The notes beneath the pieces were generated by a model that was not told where the DNA came from, ran no database searches, and was given only the letters and a program-made list of their open reading frames with translations. Below are positions 12,837-21,850 of a DNA stretch of 64,000 nucleotides, in pieces (the stretch's first letter is position 1; every line of letters starts with the position of its first letter). The stretch is taken from assembly GCF_014696065.1 (NCBI RefSeq), contig NZ_JACJPL010000002.1, positions 62,001 through 126,000 on the forward strand. The letters are read 5' to 3'. The position numbers were made by a program, and so were the translations under genes. This DNA is from Leptolyngbya sp. FACHB-261. GTDB taxonomy: Bacteria > Cyanobacteriota > Cyanobacteriia > FACHB-261.

Positions 12837-15800
12837 TTAAGCAAGGTTCTGAACCTGAGGTTTTGGCGTGGGAGGTTTGGATTTAGAGGCAGTGCGCTCA
12901 GAGAAATCGCGCAATAGCCCCATAATCGCTGGCACCACCGTTGGTGTGAGAATCGTGGAGAATGTCAGTCCTCCCGTGAGGACAATTCCCAAGCCCTGAT
13001 ATAGCTCTGCCCCCTGTCCGGGGACCACTGCTAAGGGCAACATGCCCAGCACACTGGTTCCGGCAGCCATGAAGATGGCTCGCAGACGATCTCGGGTGGC
13101 ATTGTAGAGCGAAGCATCGTAATCCTCGCCCTCCTGTTGCAATTGCAGGGCGCGATCGACCAGCAGAATGGCGTTATTCACCACAACTCCGGTCAAGATC
13201 ACGAACCCCAGAGCGGTAATCATATCCAGAGGTACCACCCAGCCCAGCACCCGGTTGACCAGCACCAGGCTCAACAAGGCCCCACTCATCCCCATGGGCA
13301 CCGTTGCCATAATTACCAGGGGATAAAGGAACGAGCGATACAAGGCCACCAGCAACAGGTAGGTAATCAGCACGGAGAAGGCAAACGCGCTCGCCAGTTG
13401 AGCCACGGTTTGCGCTAGTTGATCCGCCGAGCCTGACAGATTTAGACGATAGCCCGCCGGCAGTTGCGCTCGCAGAGGAGCCAGAATCTCATCCTCCGTC
13501 CGCTGAACCAGCGTGCCAAGGGGGGCATCGGGGGCAAGGGAAATTGTCAGACTGACTGCCCGTTCGAGATCCACGTGGTTGACGACATCAGGGCCCGTGG
13601 TTTCCCGCACTTCTGCCACGTCACCAAGCTGAATCTGGCGTCCCCTGGCAAACAGGGGTAGCTGGCGCAGTTGTTCGGGGGTTGCCACTGCTGTATCTCT
13701 CAGCTCCACGGAGATATCCAGTTCTTCTTTGCCATCAATAAAGTCCGATGCCAAGCGTCCGCCCAGCGCTGCTTCCACCAGGGAACCCACCTCGGCTTCC
13801 GACAGTCCGACTTCTGCTAGCCGTTCGCGATAGGGGATGACTTGGATTTCCCCTGCTCCCATGACAAAGTTCGAGCGCACGTTACGGACACCAGGTAACT
13901 CCCGCAATTTGCCAGTGATGTCCTGTTCCAGTTCGCTTAACTGCTCCAGGTCAGCGCCCACGATATCCACATCAAATTCCTTGCCTGGATCCTGGAAGAT
14001 CGAAATGCGGGTCGGGATGACAAAGCGGTAGCCGGCAAAGTCACTGGCTTTCGCCCGCAACCGATCCACCATTTCGGCAAGCCCCTGAGTGGTAGCAAAT
14101 TCCGGTTTGAGGATGGTAGCAATCCCCCGCAGCGCCCCCGGACGATCGACATACATGATCCGCTCCACTTCCGGCTGCGAGCGCAGAAAGTCCTGTACTG
14201 GCTGGGACTGCCGGATCGCTTCGGGAATACTGGTTCCCGGCATGGGTTCTGCCCGTAACACCACCAGGTTGCGGTTACCTTCTGGCAAATAATCGGCTGG
14301 GGGCAACAACAAAACGCTGACGACGAGCAACCCCAGGGGAATGCCTAGCATCAACAGCCTGCGCCCCATCCGTCTACGTCCAATCGACCAACTGACAGTA
14401 GCGGCGAGGAAATCCTCTAACTTGCCTTGGAAATACCGGAAAATGTCAGAGGTGCGGTAGATCGCTTGCTGCACTTTGCCAAACCAGCCAGAGGCGGGAG
14501 GCATCGCCGGAGATTGAGATGGGGATTGCCCTGTTGTGGAGAGCATCCGCTGCGCCTCGGACTGATCCAGAAACAGCCCGGAGAGCATCGGCACCAGCGT
14601 GATCGCAGAGAACAGAGCGAAGATGGCAGAGAAGGAAAGAACGATCGCCAAATCAGCAAATAGTTGCCCCGCTTCTCCCGTCACCATAATCAGCGGCAGA
14701 AACACCACCACGTTAGTCAAGGTGGAACCAAGCATCGCAGCCCACACTTCCTGAGTGCCCTCGATCGCTGCTCGCATGACACTCTTCCCCTTTTGCATGT
14801 GGGTGAAGATGTTTTCGATCACGACGATCGCGCAATCCACCACCATGCCCACGGCAAAAGCAACTCCGGCAAGGCTGATGATGTTCAAGGTCCGCCCCAA
14901 CAGTTGCAGAACCACAAAAATGGCAATCAAGCTGATTGGAATGGTCAGTGCCACTACAGCAACGGTTCGCAGAGACCCCAGAAACAAGACCAGAACCGCA
15001 GTGGCGAGTAAGGCACCGCTGATCAGATTTCCTTGGACCAGGGAAACCGACTGCTCAATGTACTGGCTCTCGTCGTAGTTGTAGGCAAACCGAACCCCTT
15101 CGCCCTGGCCATTGAGTTCCGCTTCCAACTGGGTAATGGTGTCGCGCACGCCTTTGGCAACCACGGGCACGTTCGCGCCCACCTGCCGGACCACGCCGAT
15201 CGCAATCGTAGGCGTGCCATTAAACACCAGAGCACTGTCCTGCACTTTACGACCCATCTGTGCCTGAGCCACATCCCGCAGATACACGGTTCCTGAGGCA
15301 TCTCGACGCAGCACAAAGCCTTCAATCTGGGACAGATCCTGCGAACGGCTAATCGTTCTCACCCGGTATTCTCGCCGCCCTAGAATCAGGGGGCCGCCGC
15401 GAATATCCCGGTTGTTTTCTTGCAGTGTTCGCACTACATCGCCGATCGTCAGGTTGCGATCGGACAGCGCTCTAGGGTCAACCTTGACCTCCACTTCTCG
15501 CCGGCGACCACCCACAATCAAAAATTGCCCAGTGCCCTCAACCCGCCGCAGGCGAGGCACAATCACCTCTTCTGCCAGATCCCGGTAGCGATCGGGATCG
15601 CCGTTGCCATCCCTCGGCACCATCGGAATCCACATCATGGGCGAGCTGTTGCCGCCCACCAGCTCCACATTGGATTCGTCGGCTTCGGGCGGTAGGCTAT
15701 CTGCCTGTTGCAGGCGGTTGATCACGTCCACCAAGCGAGCATTCAGATCCGCATCCTGAGTAAATTCCAGGGTGATGTTGCTCCGTCCAGCCCGGGAGCT

Positions 15801-16046
15801 ACTGCTGATCTCCTGGACGCCCAGCACCTGTTCCATTTGCTCTTCGAGCGGGCGCGTCACCAGGTCTTCCACTTCCGTGGGTCCTGCACCAGGATAGGTG
15901 GTGGTAATTGTGATTTCAGGACGGTCGCCCCCCGGTTGTAATTCCAGAGGCAGGCTGAGTAAGGCAAACACCCCCAACATTGCCAGCAGGCAGAACAACA
16001 CAAAGGTGCCGTGCCGCCAGCGCACCGCGAGTTCAATGAAATTCAT
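12837..16046 (-). CDS. RND-family efflux permease (AcrB-like)
   Basis: A 1069-residue inner-membrane RND transporter, normal AcrB size. It starts MNFIELAVRW with the first transmembrane helix (13-33), then a periplasmic porter domain (TYPGAGPTEVEDLVTRPLEE), helices 2-6 (about 335-490), a cytoplasmic amphipathic linker, helix 7, the second porter domain and helices 8-12. The helix-4 proton-relay motif reads GMVVDCAIVVIEN, with Cys in the position of the second Asp of classical pumps, and the helix-10 motif GVVVNNAILLVD has Asn where AcrB has Lys940. It forms a unit with the upstream adaptor gene (19-nt gap). No outer-membrane factor is encoded here, so it must share a TolC-like channel. Confidence 0.93.
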   Translation of the reverse strand: MNFIELAVRWRHGTFVLFCLLAMLGVFALLSLPLELQPGGDRPEITITTTYPGAGPTEVEDLVTRPLEEQMEQVLGVQEISSSSRAGRSNITLEFTQDADLNARLVDVINRLQQADSLPPEADESNVELVGGNSSPMMWIPMVPRDGNGDPDRYRDLAEEVIVPRLRRVEGTGQFLIVGGRRREVEVKVDPRALSDRNLTIGDVVRTLQENNRDIRGGPLILGRREYRVRTISRSQDLSQIEGFVLRRDASGTVYLRDVAQAQMGRKVQDSALVFNGTPTIAIGVVRQVGANVPVVAKGVRDTITQLEAELNGQGEGVRFAYNYDESQYIEQSVSLVQGNLISGALLATAVLVLFLGSLRTVAVVALTIPISLIAIFVVLQLLGRTLNIISLAGVAFAVGMVVDCAIVVIENIFTHMQKGKSVMRAAIEGTQEVWAAMLGSTLTNVVVFLPLIMVTGEAGQLFADLAIVLSFSAIFALFSAITLVPMLSGLFLDQSEAQRMLSTTGQSPSQSPAMPPASGWFGKVQQAIYRTSDIFRYFQGKLEDFLAATVSWSIGRRRMGRRLLMLGIPLGLLVVSVLLLPPADYLPEGNRNLVVLRAEPMPGTSIPEAIRQSQPVQDFLRSQPEVERIMYVDRPGALRGIATILKPEFATTQGLAEMVDRLRAKASDFAGYRFVIPTRISIFQDPGKEFDVDIVGADLEQLSELEQDITGKLRELPGVRNVRSNFVMGAGEIQVIPYRERLAEVGLSEAEVGSLVEAALGGRLASDFIDGKEELDISVELRDTAVATPEQLRQLPLFARGRQIQLGDVAEVRETTGPDVVNHVDLERAVSLTISLAPDAPLGTLVQRTEDEILAPLRAQLPAGYRLNLSGSADQLAQTVAQLASAFAFSVLITYLLLVALYRSFLYPLVIMATVPMGMSGALLSLVLVNRVLGWVVPLDMITALGFVILTGVVVNNAILLVDRALQLQQEGEDYDASLYNATRDRLRAIFMAAGTSVLGMLPLAVVPGQGAELYQGLGIVLTGGLTFSTILTPTVVPAIMGLLRDFSERTASKSKPPTPKPQVQNLA

Positions 16047-16065
16047 TTTTGACCTCTAGCTACCT

Positions 16066-17454
16066 TTACGGTTGGTTGTTCTGAACAACTTTTACGGGCG
16101 CACCGTCTCGCAGCGTATCGCCACCCCGCAAGACAATTTCCTGCCCCGGTTGCAGTTCGCTGCTATAAATGGCAACGGTTTCACCCATGTCAGTCACCAT
16201 TTCCACCGGGATTTGCTTCGCCTTGCCCTCGGCGAGCGCAAACACCAACCACTGATTCTGTCGCTGGGTCAGCGTATCGCGGGAAACCACAAAACTGGGG
16301 CGGTTTGAGGGCAAGCCCAAGGTTCCAGTGATTGCCATACCGGGGAGCAACCGCTGCCCCACATTCTCTAGGCGCACCCGTACCCGTTGTCGCCGGGAAG
16401 CGGAATCTGCCGCAGGCACTACTGCGGTGACAGTGGTGCGCTGGTTCCACTGGGGCAATGCCCGTGAGGTCAGCTGAATCGGCATTCCCGGCGTCACTCG
16501 TCCCGTTAACTCTTCCGGCAATTCCAAAAAGATGTCGAGACGATCGCCCGAAATCAGCGACACCAGTTCTCCATTGTTTTGCACATAGTCACCCCGGCTG
16601 ACGAGACGACGCTCCACCACTCCGGTAGAGGTTGCCTTCACCTGCGTCCGCAATTGGGCGAGCTTTGCCTGATTTACTTCCGCTTGTGCGGCTGCCATGT
16701 TCGCCCGTTGGGCGTCGATTTCTTCCCGAATTGGGCCTGCCTGCGCCTCTGCTAGTTGTGCCTGAGCTTCCAGCCGTTCCCCTCGTGCTGCATCTACCGC
16801 AGATCGGGCTTCAATCAGTCCCCGTTGGGAGAGCGCGCCTTCCTGCACCAGGGTTTCGGTGCGCCTGAGGTTATCGATTGCTTCCTGTTCCCGCGCGGTC
16901 GCCGCACTCAGGGCTGCTTCCCGTTGGGCAATGATTTCAGGACGGGTGCCCACGGTTAACCGTGCCAGGTTGCTGCGCTGCTGGGCCAACCGTGCCTCCG
17001 CCTGCGATAGAGCCAATTGTTGATCCGCGCCATCCAGCACAGCGATTGTCATTCCCGGTTGAACTCGCTCGCCCGGTTGCACCAGAAGCTGTTGAATTAC
17101 CCCACTGGTTTGAGCGCGGACGGTCGCCCGTTCCGATGCTTCCACCTGACCCAAAAGTTGTACTTGCCGGGCAGAGGTCCCCTGGGTCAGGGCAGTCGTT
17201 TCCACCGCTCTGGGGGGCGGACCTTGTTGGGCAACGGCAGGCTCCGAGGCCGGACCTGCTGCCAGCGATCGCCAGGTTGCAATCCCACCCGTTGTCACCA
17301 TCACTGCCAGCACTACCCACAGCCAACGGTTTGGAGAGGATGTCTGTGATGGGGTTTCAGGGACAGTTTCAGAGACTGGGGTTTCAGGGACTGGAGTTTC
17401 AGAGACAGGGTTCGACTGTTCAGAAGTTGGCACCGAAGAGTCAACGTTGCTCAT
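16066..17454 (-). CDS. RND efflux periplasmic adaptor (HlyD/MFP family)
   Basis: A 462-residue membrane-fusion protein. The N-terminus is a Pro/Glu/Thr-rich repeat (VSETPVPETPVSETVPETP, 17-35), followed by one transmembrane anchor (44-60) instead of a lipobox. Next come a lipoyl half-motif (GVIQQLLVQPGERVQPG), a long alpha-helical hairpin of Ala/Glu/Gln/Arg-rich heptads (about 145-245), the second lipoyl half (VKATSTGVVERRLVSRGDYV), a beta-barrel and a membrane-proximal domain. It bridges the RND permease to an outer-membrane channel. It ends 19 nt before the permease start, so the two are co-transcribed. Confidence 0.92.
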   Translation of the reverse strand: MSNVDSSVPTSEQSNPVSETPVPETPVSETVPETPSQTSSPNRWLWVVLAVMVTTGGIATWRSLAAGPASEPAVAQQGPPPRAVETTALTQGTSARQVQLLGQVEASERATVRAQTSGVIQQLLVQPGERVQPGMTIAVLDGADQQLALSQAEARLAQQRSNLARLTVGTRPEIIAQREAALSAATAREQEAIDNLRRTETLVQEGALSQRGLIEARSAVDAARGERLEAQAQLAEAQAGPIREEIDAQRANMAAAQAEVNQAKLAQLRTQVKATSTGVVERRLVSRGDYVQNNGELVSLISGDRLDIFLELPEELTGRVTPGMPIQLTSRALPQWNQRTTVTAVVPAADSASRRQRVRVRLENVGQRLLPGMAITGTLGLPSNRPSFVVSRDTLTQRQNQWLVFALAEGKAKQIPVEMVTDMGETVAIYSSELQPGQEIVLRGGDTLRDGAPVKVVQNNQP

Positions 17455-17767
17455 AGTTCACAGGACTTGAAGGACTAGAGAACAGAAGCGTTGCACCTAT
17501 ATATTTCAAAGTTTTAAGCGAGTGGATAAATTAGGGGTAAACGCTTCGTGAAAAGTTTTTTATATTTCCTTTACTATTGCTGACTCATCTTACTGGCACC
17601 TATTGCTGACAGATCAGATCTATGGCCCTTTTATGGCCCCTTGAATGAGGTTGCAGATCCGAACAGCGAGGTTGCCTTGGGATTTTCTGATCCAAATCAA
17701 CTCAATCCAAGCCAACTCGATCCAAGCCAGCTCAATCCAAGTCAATCTAAGTCAATCCAACCCAACT
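17455..17767. other. Intergenic stretch between adaptor and sensor kinase, with low-complexity tract
   Basis: No gene seen. An AT-rich segment (17500-17580) could hold the promoter of the adaptor-permease unit. From 17695 to 17766 the DNA is a degenerate run of AATCCAAG(C/T)C(A/G)A-like units, about eight imperfect copies of 9-16 nt, probably slippage-derived. Confidence 0.6.
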
Positions 17768-19228
17768 TCAGGAAGATGGAAGGATAGGATGGCGGGCATT
17801 TAGCGTCGTTGACGTAACGGCATCTTGCACTAGGGGAAGGACGATCATGAAGGTAGAGCCATGACCAAGCTGGCTGACCAGCTCCACCTGCCCTCCGTGG
17901 GATTGGGCAATGGCTGCCACAATCGACAACCCCAACCCATAGCCTTCACTCTGCAAATCGCCCGTTGCACGCACAAATCGCTCGAAAATTCGTTTCTGGT
18001 CGTCTGGGCTGATGCCTTCACCGGTATCACGGACCCAGAAGTAAGCACGATCGCCTTTGACGGCAGAGCCGAGGGCAATCGTATCTCCTACTTTGGTGTG
18101 GCGGATAGCATTCTGCACCAGATTCATGACAGCTTGGGTCAGGCGTTGCCGATCCACCGTGATTGGGCTTAAGCCCTTTGACTCTAAGCGCCAATCTCGT
18201 TTGGCAAGTCCCCGAGCTTTGAGATAAATTTCCTCTGTCAGCCAGTCCAACTCTTCCGGCTTCAACCGCAAAAAATCGGATCGCTCTGCTTTTGCCAACA
18301 ACAACAAATCGTTGACCAAACGACTCATCCGTTCCAATTCGTCCATTACCAGGGCGATGGTTTCTTCCTTCTGGGGCTGATATTTCAGCATTTCCAGATG
18401 CCCTTGAATGACCGTAATGGGGGTTCTCAACTCGTGGCTGGCATCTTTCAAAAACTCCTTTTGGCTATCAAATGCGGCTTGCAGACGATCGAGCATTTCG
18501 TTCACGGTTGTTGCCAATTCCGCGATCTCGTCTTTCCCCTGTACAGGAATCCGTTGAGTCATATCGGATTCGGTAATGGAGTGAGCCGTTTTGGTCAGCA
18601 GTCGTAAAGGGTACAGCACACGTCCAGCGGTGAACCAGGCAAGCAAAAAGAAGATCAGCAGTAACCCAAAGGTCATCCGCATGACCAATCCGATCGCGCT
18701 CTCTGCTATCTGGTACTCAGTCGTACTGTCATTCAAAACCACGATCGAACCTGTTTCCTGGGTCCTATTCCAGACCACAGGTTTCGCTACGTAGTAAAGG
18801 TGCTGCCCCTGGGTTTCTATGTGTTGCCGTTGTTCCTTAGCAAGACCTGCCCAGGTTTGAACTAATCCGGGATGCTGCTCCAGTACATCGGACGGAAGTT
18901 CTGGTTTGGTTTCGTGGATACGATTGCCCACCAGCGTAATAATATATTCACCGCGAGTTGGCACATAGCTGGAAAGCAACCACTGGAATAGGGTATCAAT
19001 ATTGTCAGGTCCTTGCTTGCCTTTTAGCCGATACTTTTCAACCAGCACATTAAGTTGGTTGGCCTGTTGCAGGGCTGAATTTTCTGCCTGAACTCCAATG
19101 CGAGCACAAAAGATACTATAAGTGGTTTTGATTGAGATAAAGACTGTCCCTGTCGTCAGCAGAAAATACCAGACAAGCAGCCGCGTTCGAACACTGGAAA
19201 TAGCACGGTACCAACCTTTCCCCACCAT
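17768..19228 (-). CDS. Two-component sensor histidine kinase
   Basis: A 486-residue membrane sensor kinase. Transmembrane helices at about 16-37 and 178-200 bracket a ~140-residue periplasmic sensor domain; a HAMP domain follows (201-253, with PLRLLTKTAHSI). The dimerisation domain has His265 in KDASHELRTPITV. The ATP-binding domain shows the N box (MNLVQNAIRHTK), G1 (VRDTGEGI), F box (FERF) and G2 (GYGLGLSIV). It is the first gene of a minus-strand series of kinase, adaptor, permease and response regulator, suggesting it senses an envelope stress or pump substrate and signals to the regulator at 11662-12330. Confidence 0.92.
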   Translation of the reverse strand: MVGKGWYRAISSVRTRLLVWYFLLTTGTVFISIKTTYSIFCARIGVQAENSALQQANQLNVLVEKYRLKGKQGPDNIDTLFQWLLSSYVPTRGEYIITLVGNRIHETKPELPSDVLEQHPGLVQTWAGLAKEQRQHIETQGQHLYYVAKPVVWNRTQETGSIVVLNDSTTEYQIAESAIGLVMRMTFGLLLIFFLLAWFTAGRVLYPLRLLTKTAHSITESDMTQRIPVQGKDEIAELATTVNEMLDRLQAAFDSQKEFLKDASHELRTPITVIQGHLEMLKYQPQKEETIALVMDELERMSRLVNDLLLLAKAERSDFLRLKPEELDWLTEEIYLKARGLAKRDWRLESKGLSPITVDRQRLTQAVMNLVQNAIRHTKVGDTIALGSAVKGDRAYFWVRDTGEGISPDDQKRIFERFVRATGDLQSEGYGLGLSIVAAIAQSHGGQVELVSQLGHGSTFMIVLPLVQDAVTSTTLNARHPILPSS

Positions 19229-19257
19229 CTAAAAGTGCCCCTTACACTAATCAATTC

Positions 19258-19363
19258 GGATCTTTGCTCACGGTCTTAAAGGTATACAAGTCACTCAGCA
19301 TCCAGTATGACGTTCCCTGGCTGGGTTGCAACCACCATTCTGATTCATTTAATTTGCAAACGT
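19258..19363 (-). pseudogene. Truncated, frameshifted cupin gene start (duplication copy 1)
   Basis: On the minus strand this matches the first ~37 codons of the intact cupin gene at 19911-20414. The start codon is mutated from ATG to ACG (19361-19363), bases are lost near codon 11, and after the shift SDLYTFKTVSKD is still readable before a stop. Similarity ends at about 19258. It lies 2 nt after the stop of the intact 67-codon gene. Confidence 0.85.
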
Positions 19364-19365
19364 GA

Positions 19366-19569
19366 CTATTTCTCTACAAGCTGAGGTCTACTAAACGAGC
19401 GAGCCTCTCTGTGGCTAGAAATCTTCTCAAGCAGTTCTAAACGTGATTGTTGTAAACAGTCGATCTGCTCCTCTATTTCCTCAAGTTCAATTAGGAGAAT
19501 CGCGAGATTTTTGCGATCAGCTTGAGCTGGCAGGAAGGAGTTCATTCCATAATTTAAATTCATGTTCAC
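19366..19569 (-). CDS. 67-residue coiled-coil protein (duplication copy 1)
   Basis: A small acidic protein, MNMNLNYGMNSFLPAQADRK then a helix LAILLIELEEIEEQIDCLQQ and SRLELLEKISSHREARSF. The heptad pattern of Leu/Ile predicts one coiled coil (about 21-52). The family is unknown to me. GAGAGGTAGTG precedes the ATG. In the sister copy at 20417-20620 the same gene is broken but the cupin gene directly after it is intact, so the ancestral unit was this gene followed 2 nt later by a cupin gene. Its retention as the intact copy argues that it is functional. Confidence 0.6.
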   Translation of the reverse strand: MNMNLNYGMNSFLPAQADRKNLAILLIELEEIEEQIDCLQQSRLELLEKISSHREARSFSRPQLVEK

Positions 19570-19910
19570 TACCTCTCATGGAATAATGTTTTACACACAA
19601 CCATGAGTGTCGAACAGGCAGATAAAAGATAATTAAAAGAAAGGTGAAAACTTTTTTACCAATCTGGAGTGCAATACGGCTCGGTTGAGCCTTTCTCAAA
19701 ATCGGCAGGCACTCAGACAGTTCCGCGCCTTGCCCTAAGGGGCTCCAACACCAGGCGCGGCTTGTGCGTCAGCCGGTGACATCAACAGATCCCTTGTACC
19801 AATGCTCTAAGTGAGAGCCACCAATCAGAACCCCAGCCTACGGCTCCTCCCCTTGGCAAAGGGAGGGTGGGAGGGGTGGGTGTATAGCGATTAAATGTGC
19901 TCGCGCAGGT
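19570..19910. other. Intergenic stretch with duplicated promoter region and an interspersed repeat
   Basis: 19570-19690 is the upstream region of the 67-codon gene and is ~80% like 20621-20752; both keep AATAATGT(T/C)TTACACA and AAAACTTTTTTA, which may be promoter elements. 19798-19900 holds an interspersed repeat. Nothing else recognised. Confidence 0.5.
19798..19900 (-). repeat. MITE-like interspersed repeat, inverted
   Basis: Inverted copy of the family: TACCAATGCTCTAAGTGAGA, AATCAGAACCCCAGCCTACG, GCTCCTCCCC and GGGTGGGAGGGGTG, ending near GCGATTAAA. Corresponds module by module to 12646-12760 read backwards. Confidence 0.8.
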
Positions 19911-20414
19911 TTAATGGCTCGCGGAGTCTGGAGGCAGAATAGTCAGACCATATTGGGGAGCCACGGCGATTGTCTTTTGGATATCCGCCTCTGTGACAGG
20001 CGGGGGTGCTGCAGTTAGATCATCAGCTGGAGTGCCAATTTCCATGAAAAACTGCTCCAGTCCAGCAGGGGTCACCCAGCACAACATCTTTGCAGTTTGG
20101 CCACTGACGTTGGCAAACAGATGGCGCTGTCCTCGAGGCGAGTAGATAAAGGTTCCGGGCGTTGCTACAAGGGTTTGTCCATCAATTTGAAACTGAATTT
20201 CTCCAGATTGAACTAAGAAGGACTCATCTTCGCGGCTGTGAATGTGAGGAGGTGAACCAGTTTGGGGATAAACGATCATTTCCATCAGCGAATACGTTCC
20301 ATTTGTATCTTTGCTCACGGTCTTAAAGGTATACAGGTCACCCAGCACCCAGTAAGATGCTCCCTGGCTAGGTTCCACCACAAGACCATTCTGATTCATT
20401 TGGTTTGCAAACAT
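19911..20414 (-). CDS. Cupin domain protein
   Basis: A 167-residue single-cupin protein related to quercetin-dioxygenase-like cupins. Cupin motif 1 is SPPHIHSREDESFLVQSGEI with metal ligands His57, His59 and Glu64; motif 2 has His98 in SPRGQRHLFANVSG. All four ligands are present, so a metal-dependent enzyme is possible. The substrate is unknown. The upstream small gene is broken (20417-20620), leaving this gene about 200 nt from the duplicated promoter region. The start at 20414 is supported by the 2-nt spacing to the ancestral stop codon seen in both copies. Confidence 0.82.
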   Translation of the reverse strand: MFANQMNQNGLVVEPSQGASYWVLGDLYTFKTVSKDTNGTYSLMEMIVYPQTGSPPHIHSREDESFLVQSGEIQFQIDGQTLVATPGTFIYSPRGQRHLFANVSGQTAKMLCWVTPAGLEQFFMEIGTPADDLTAAPPPVTEADIQKTIAVAPQYGLTILPPDSASH

Positions 20415-20416
20415 GA

Positions 20417-20620
20417 CTATTTCTCCACAAGGTAAGGTTTACTAAACGAGTGAGCGTTTCCTTAGCTAGAGCTAGAAATCTTCCCGTTCAGCCCTAAGCA
20501 CGATAGTTGTAAACAGTTCAAGGTGCCCCTTTACTCCCTCAAGTTCAATTAGAAGAGTCGCGAGAACTTTCCGGTCGCCTTGAACTGTTAGGGAGAGTTC
20601 GTTCTATCAGTTAAACTCAT
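20417..20620 (-). pseudogene. Broken copy of the 67-residue coiled-coil gene (duplication copy 2)
   Basis: The DNA aligns with 19366-19569 throughout. One frame still gives KVLATLLIELEG, but indels near codons 10-15 and later create premature stops, so no full product is possible. The ATG (20620) and the terminal LVEK plus stop are conserved. Confidence 0.8.
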
Positions 20621-20851
20621 GTCCGTTATCTCAAACAAAATAATGTCTTACACAGAACTATGAGGATCGAACAGGTAGATAAAAAATAATTAAAAGAACC
20701 GCGAAAACTTTTTTATCTAATCTGAAGTGCAATACTACTCGGTTGAGACTTCAGAGTTGGCAATGGCAGATGATGCCTCTTGACGAGGCACCACTGGAGC
20801 AATGCCTGTGAGGTGAACTCAGCGGATCTTCGCTCGCTAGCTGCTTGAGCT
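20621..20851. other. Intergenic, contains duplicated promoter region
   Basis: Up to about 20752 this is the second copy of the upstream region described at 19570-19690. The rest shows no gene. Confidence 0.5.
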
Positions 20852-21391
20852 TCAAGCAGGAATGCGGTTCCACAGGTCGGCAAGCTCAATCGTATCGAAG
20901 AATGCCACTACCTTTACAATACGCCCGTTTTGCATGGTCATATACCAGGAATAGGTGTTGCGATACGGTTTGCCGTCTTTGGCTGTACCCGTTCCATCCC
21001 AGAGGGCAATAACCATATTGCCCTCGGCATAAATGCCCCGCAGCCTGGGCACTATTCTCACGCTCAATCGCTCGTTGATTGGCGCTATAGCCTCTTCCAA
21101 GAACTGTTTGCGGCTGGTGTAGGTTTTGGAAATGGGACTACGGCCTGTAATTGTCCATTCCACGTCATCAGCCAGCAGATCGAAAAAGCTGCCAGTGCCG
21201 CTTGCCCATCTAGCAAAGCCTTGGCGTACTATCTCTTTATTCTTGACCTCGTCGGATTGTGCAGTCATGGAATTATCTTGTTTTCTAGCCGCAGCGATCG
21301 CCAACGGTGCAGCGGCACCTACCACGAAGCCAAAGCCGGTTAACAACATACGGCGGGGTATAGGGGCATTAGTGGTGGTCTGTTTGTTCAT
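20852..21391 (-). CDS. SnoaL-like/NTF2-fold protein with export signal
   Basis: A 179-residue protein. The N-terminus has PRR followed by a hydrophobic stretch (MLLTGFGFVVGAAAPLAIAAA, residues 15-35), close to a Tat-type signal although only PRRM is present rather than the full SRRxFLK. The mature part has the cone-shaped SnoaL/ketosteroid-isomerase pattern: EIVRQGFARWASGTGSFFDL, LLADDVEWTITG, FLEEAIAPI and a C-terminal beta-sheet ending VVAFFDTIELADLW. Family members bind or isomerise small hydrophobic molecules; the ligand here is unknown. It is a single-gene unit. Confidence 0.78.
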   Translation of the reverse strand: MNKQTTTNAPIPRRMLLTGFGFVVGAAAPLAIAAARKQDNSMTAQSDEVKNKEIVRQGFARWASGTGSFFDLLADDVEWTITGRSPISKTYTSRKQFLEEAIAPINERLSVRIVPRLRGIYAEGNMVIALWDGTGTAKDGKPYRNTYSWYMTMQNGRIVKVVAFFDTIELADLWNRIPA

Positions 21392-21850
21392 GGCTTCTCC
21401 TCATTCATGAGAATTCAAGTCTTTTAGTTCTCGATCGCGACGAGTGTGCGTCCTTCAGCACTAAGGATTGCAAGAGGTGTTTCCCCTGATTCCGAACGAC
21501 CTCTATTCTTCAGCGTTTAGCTAACGCAGTCCAGGCAAGTTCTTGAAGATAGGTTCTAACTTAAATTCAACTTAAGCGTCTTGAAGCGCGATGCTCTACA
21601 AGAGGCTATTGCCAGGGGCAACGGCTATGGTCGGGCAAGAGCGAACGCAGACCTCAACAGTCTTTGGAAGATGGCGAAGGTTATGTTTTAGACCGGTTGC
21701 TTATAACAACAGGCTTAAGTGATGTCCAAACAGGTCGAGCTTCAGCAATCCTGCAAGCACACGAAAGTAGATCTGCAAGCATTGGGGGCAAGCGCAGGAC
21801 AGTGCAGCAGTGGCTAATTGATTCAAGCTTTTTATCTCAAGCTTCTTATC
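21392..21850. other. Intergenic stretch of 459 nt
   Basis: No gene recognised. A plus-strand open frame from 21664 extends into the antisense of the amidotransferase gene and has no family features. The HIP1 octamer at 21294-21301 lies just inside the preceding gene. Confidence 0.5.

Noticed and set aside
14664-15078. Long plus-strand frames inside the RND permease gene
   Set aside because: Shadows of a strongly biased, well-conserved gene on the other strand.
16632-17456. Plus-strand frames of 67-164 codons over the adaptor gene
   Set aside because: Antisense to the MFP gene; Pro/Arg-rich, as expected of shadow frames in GC-rich DNA.
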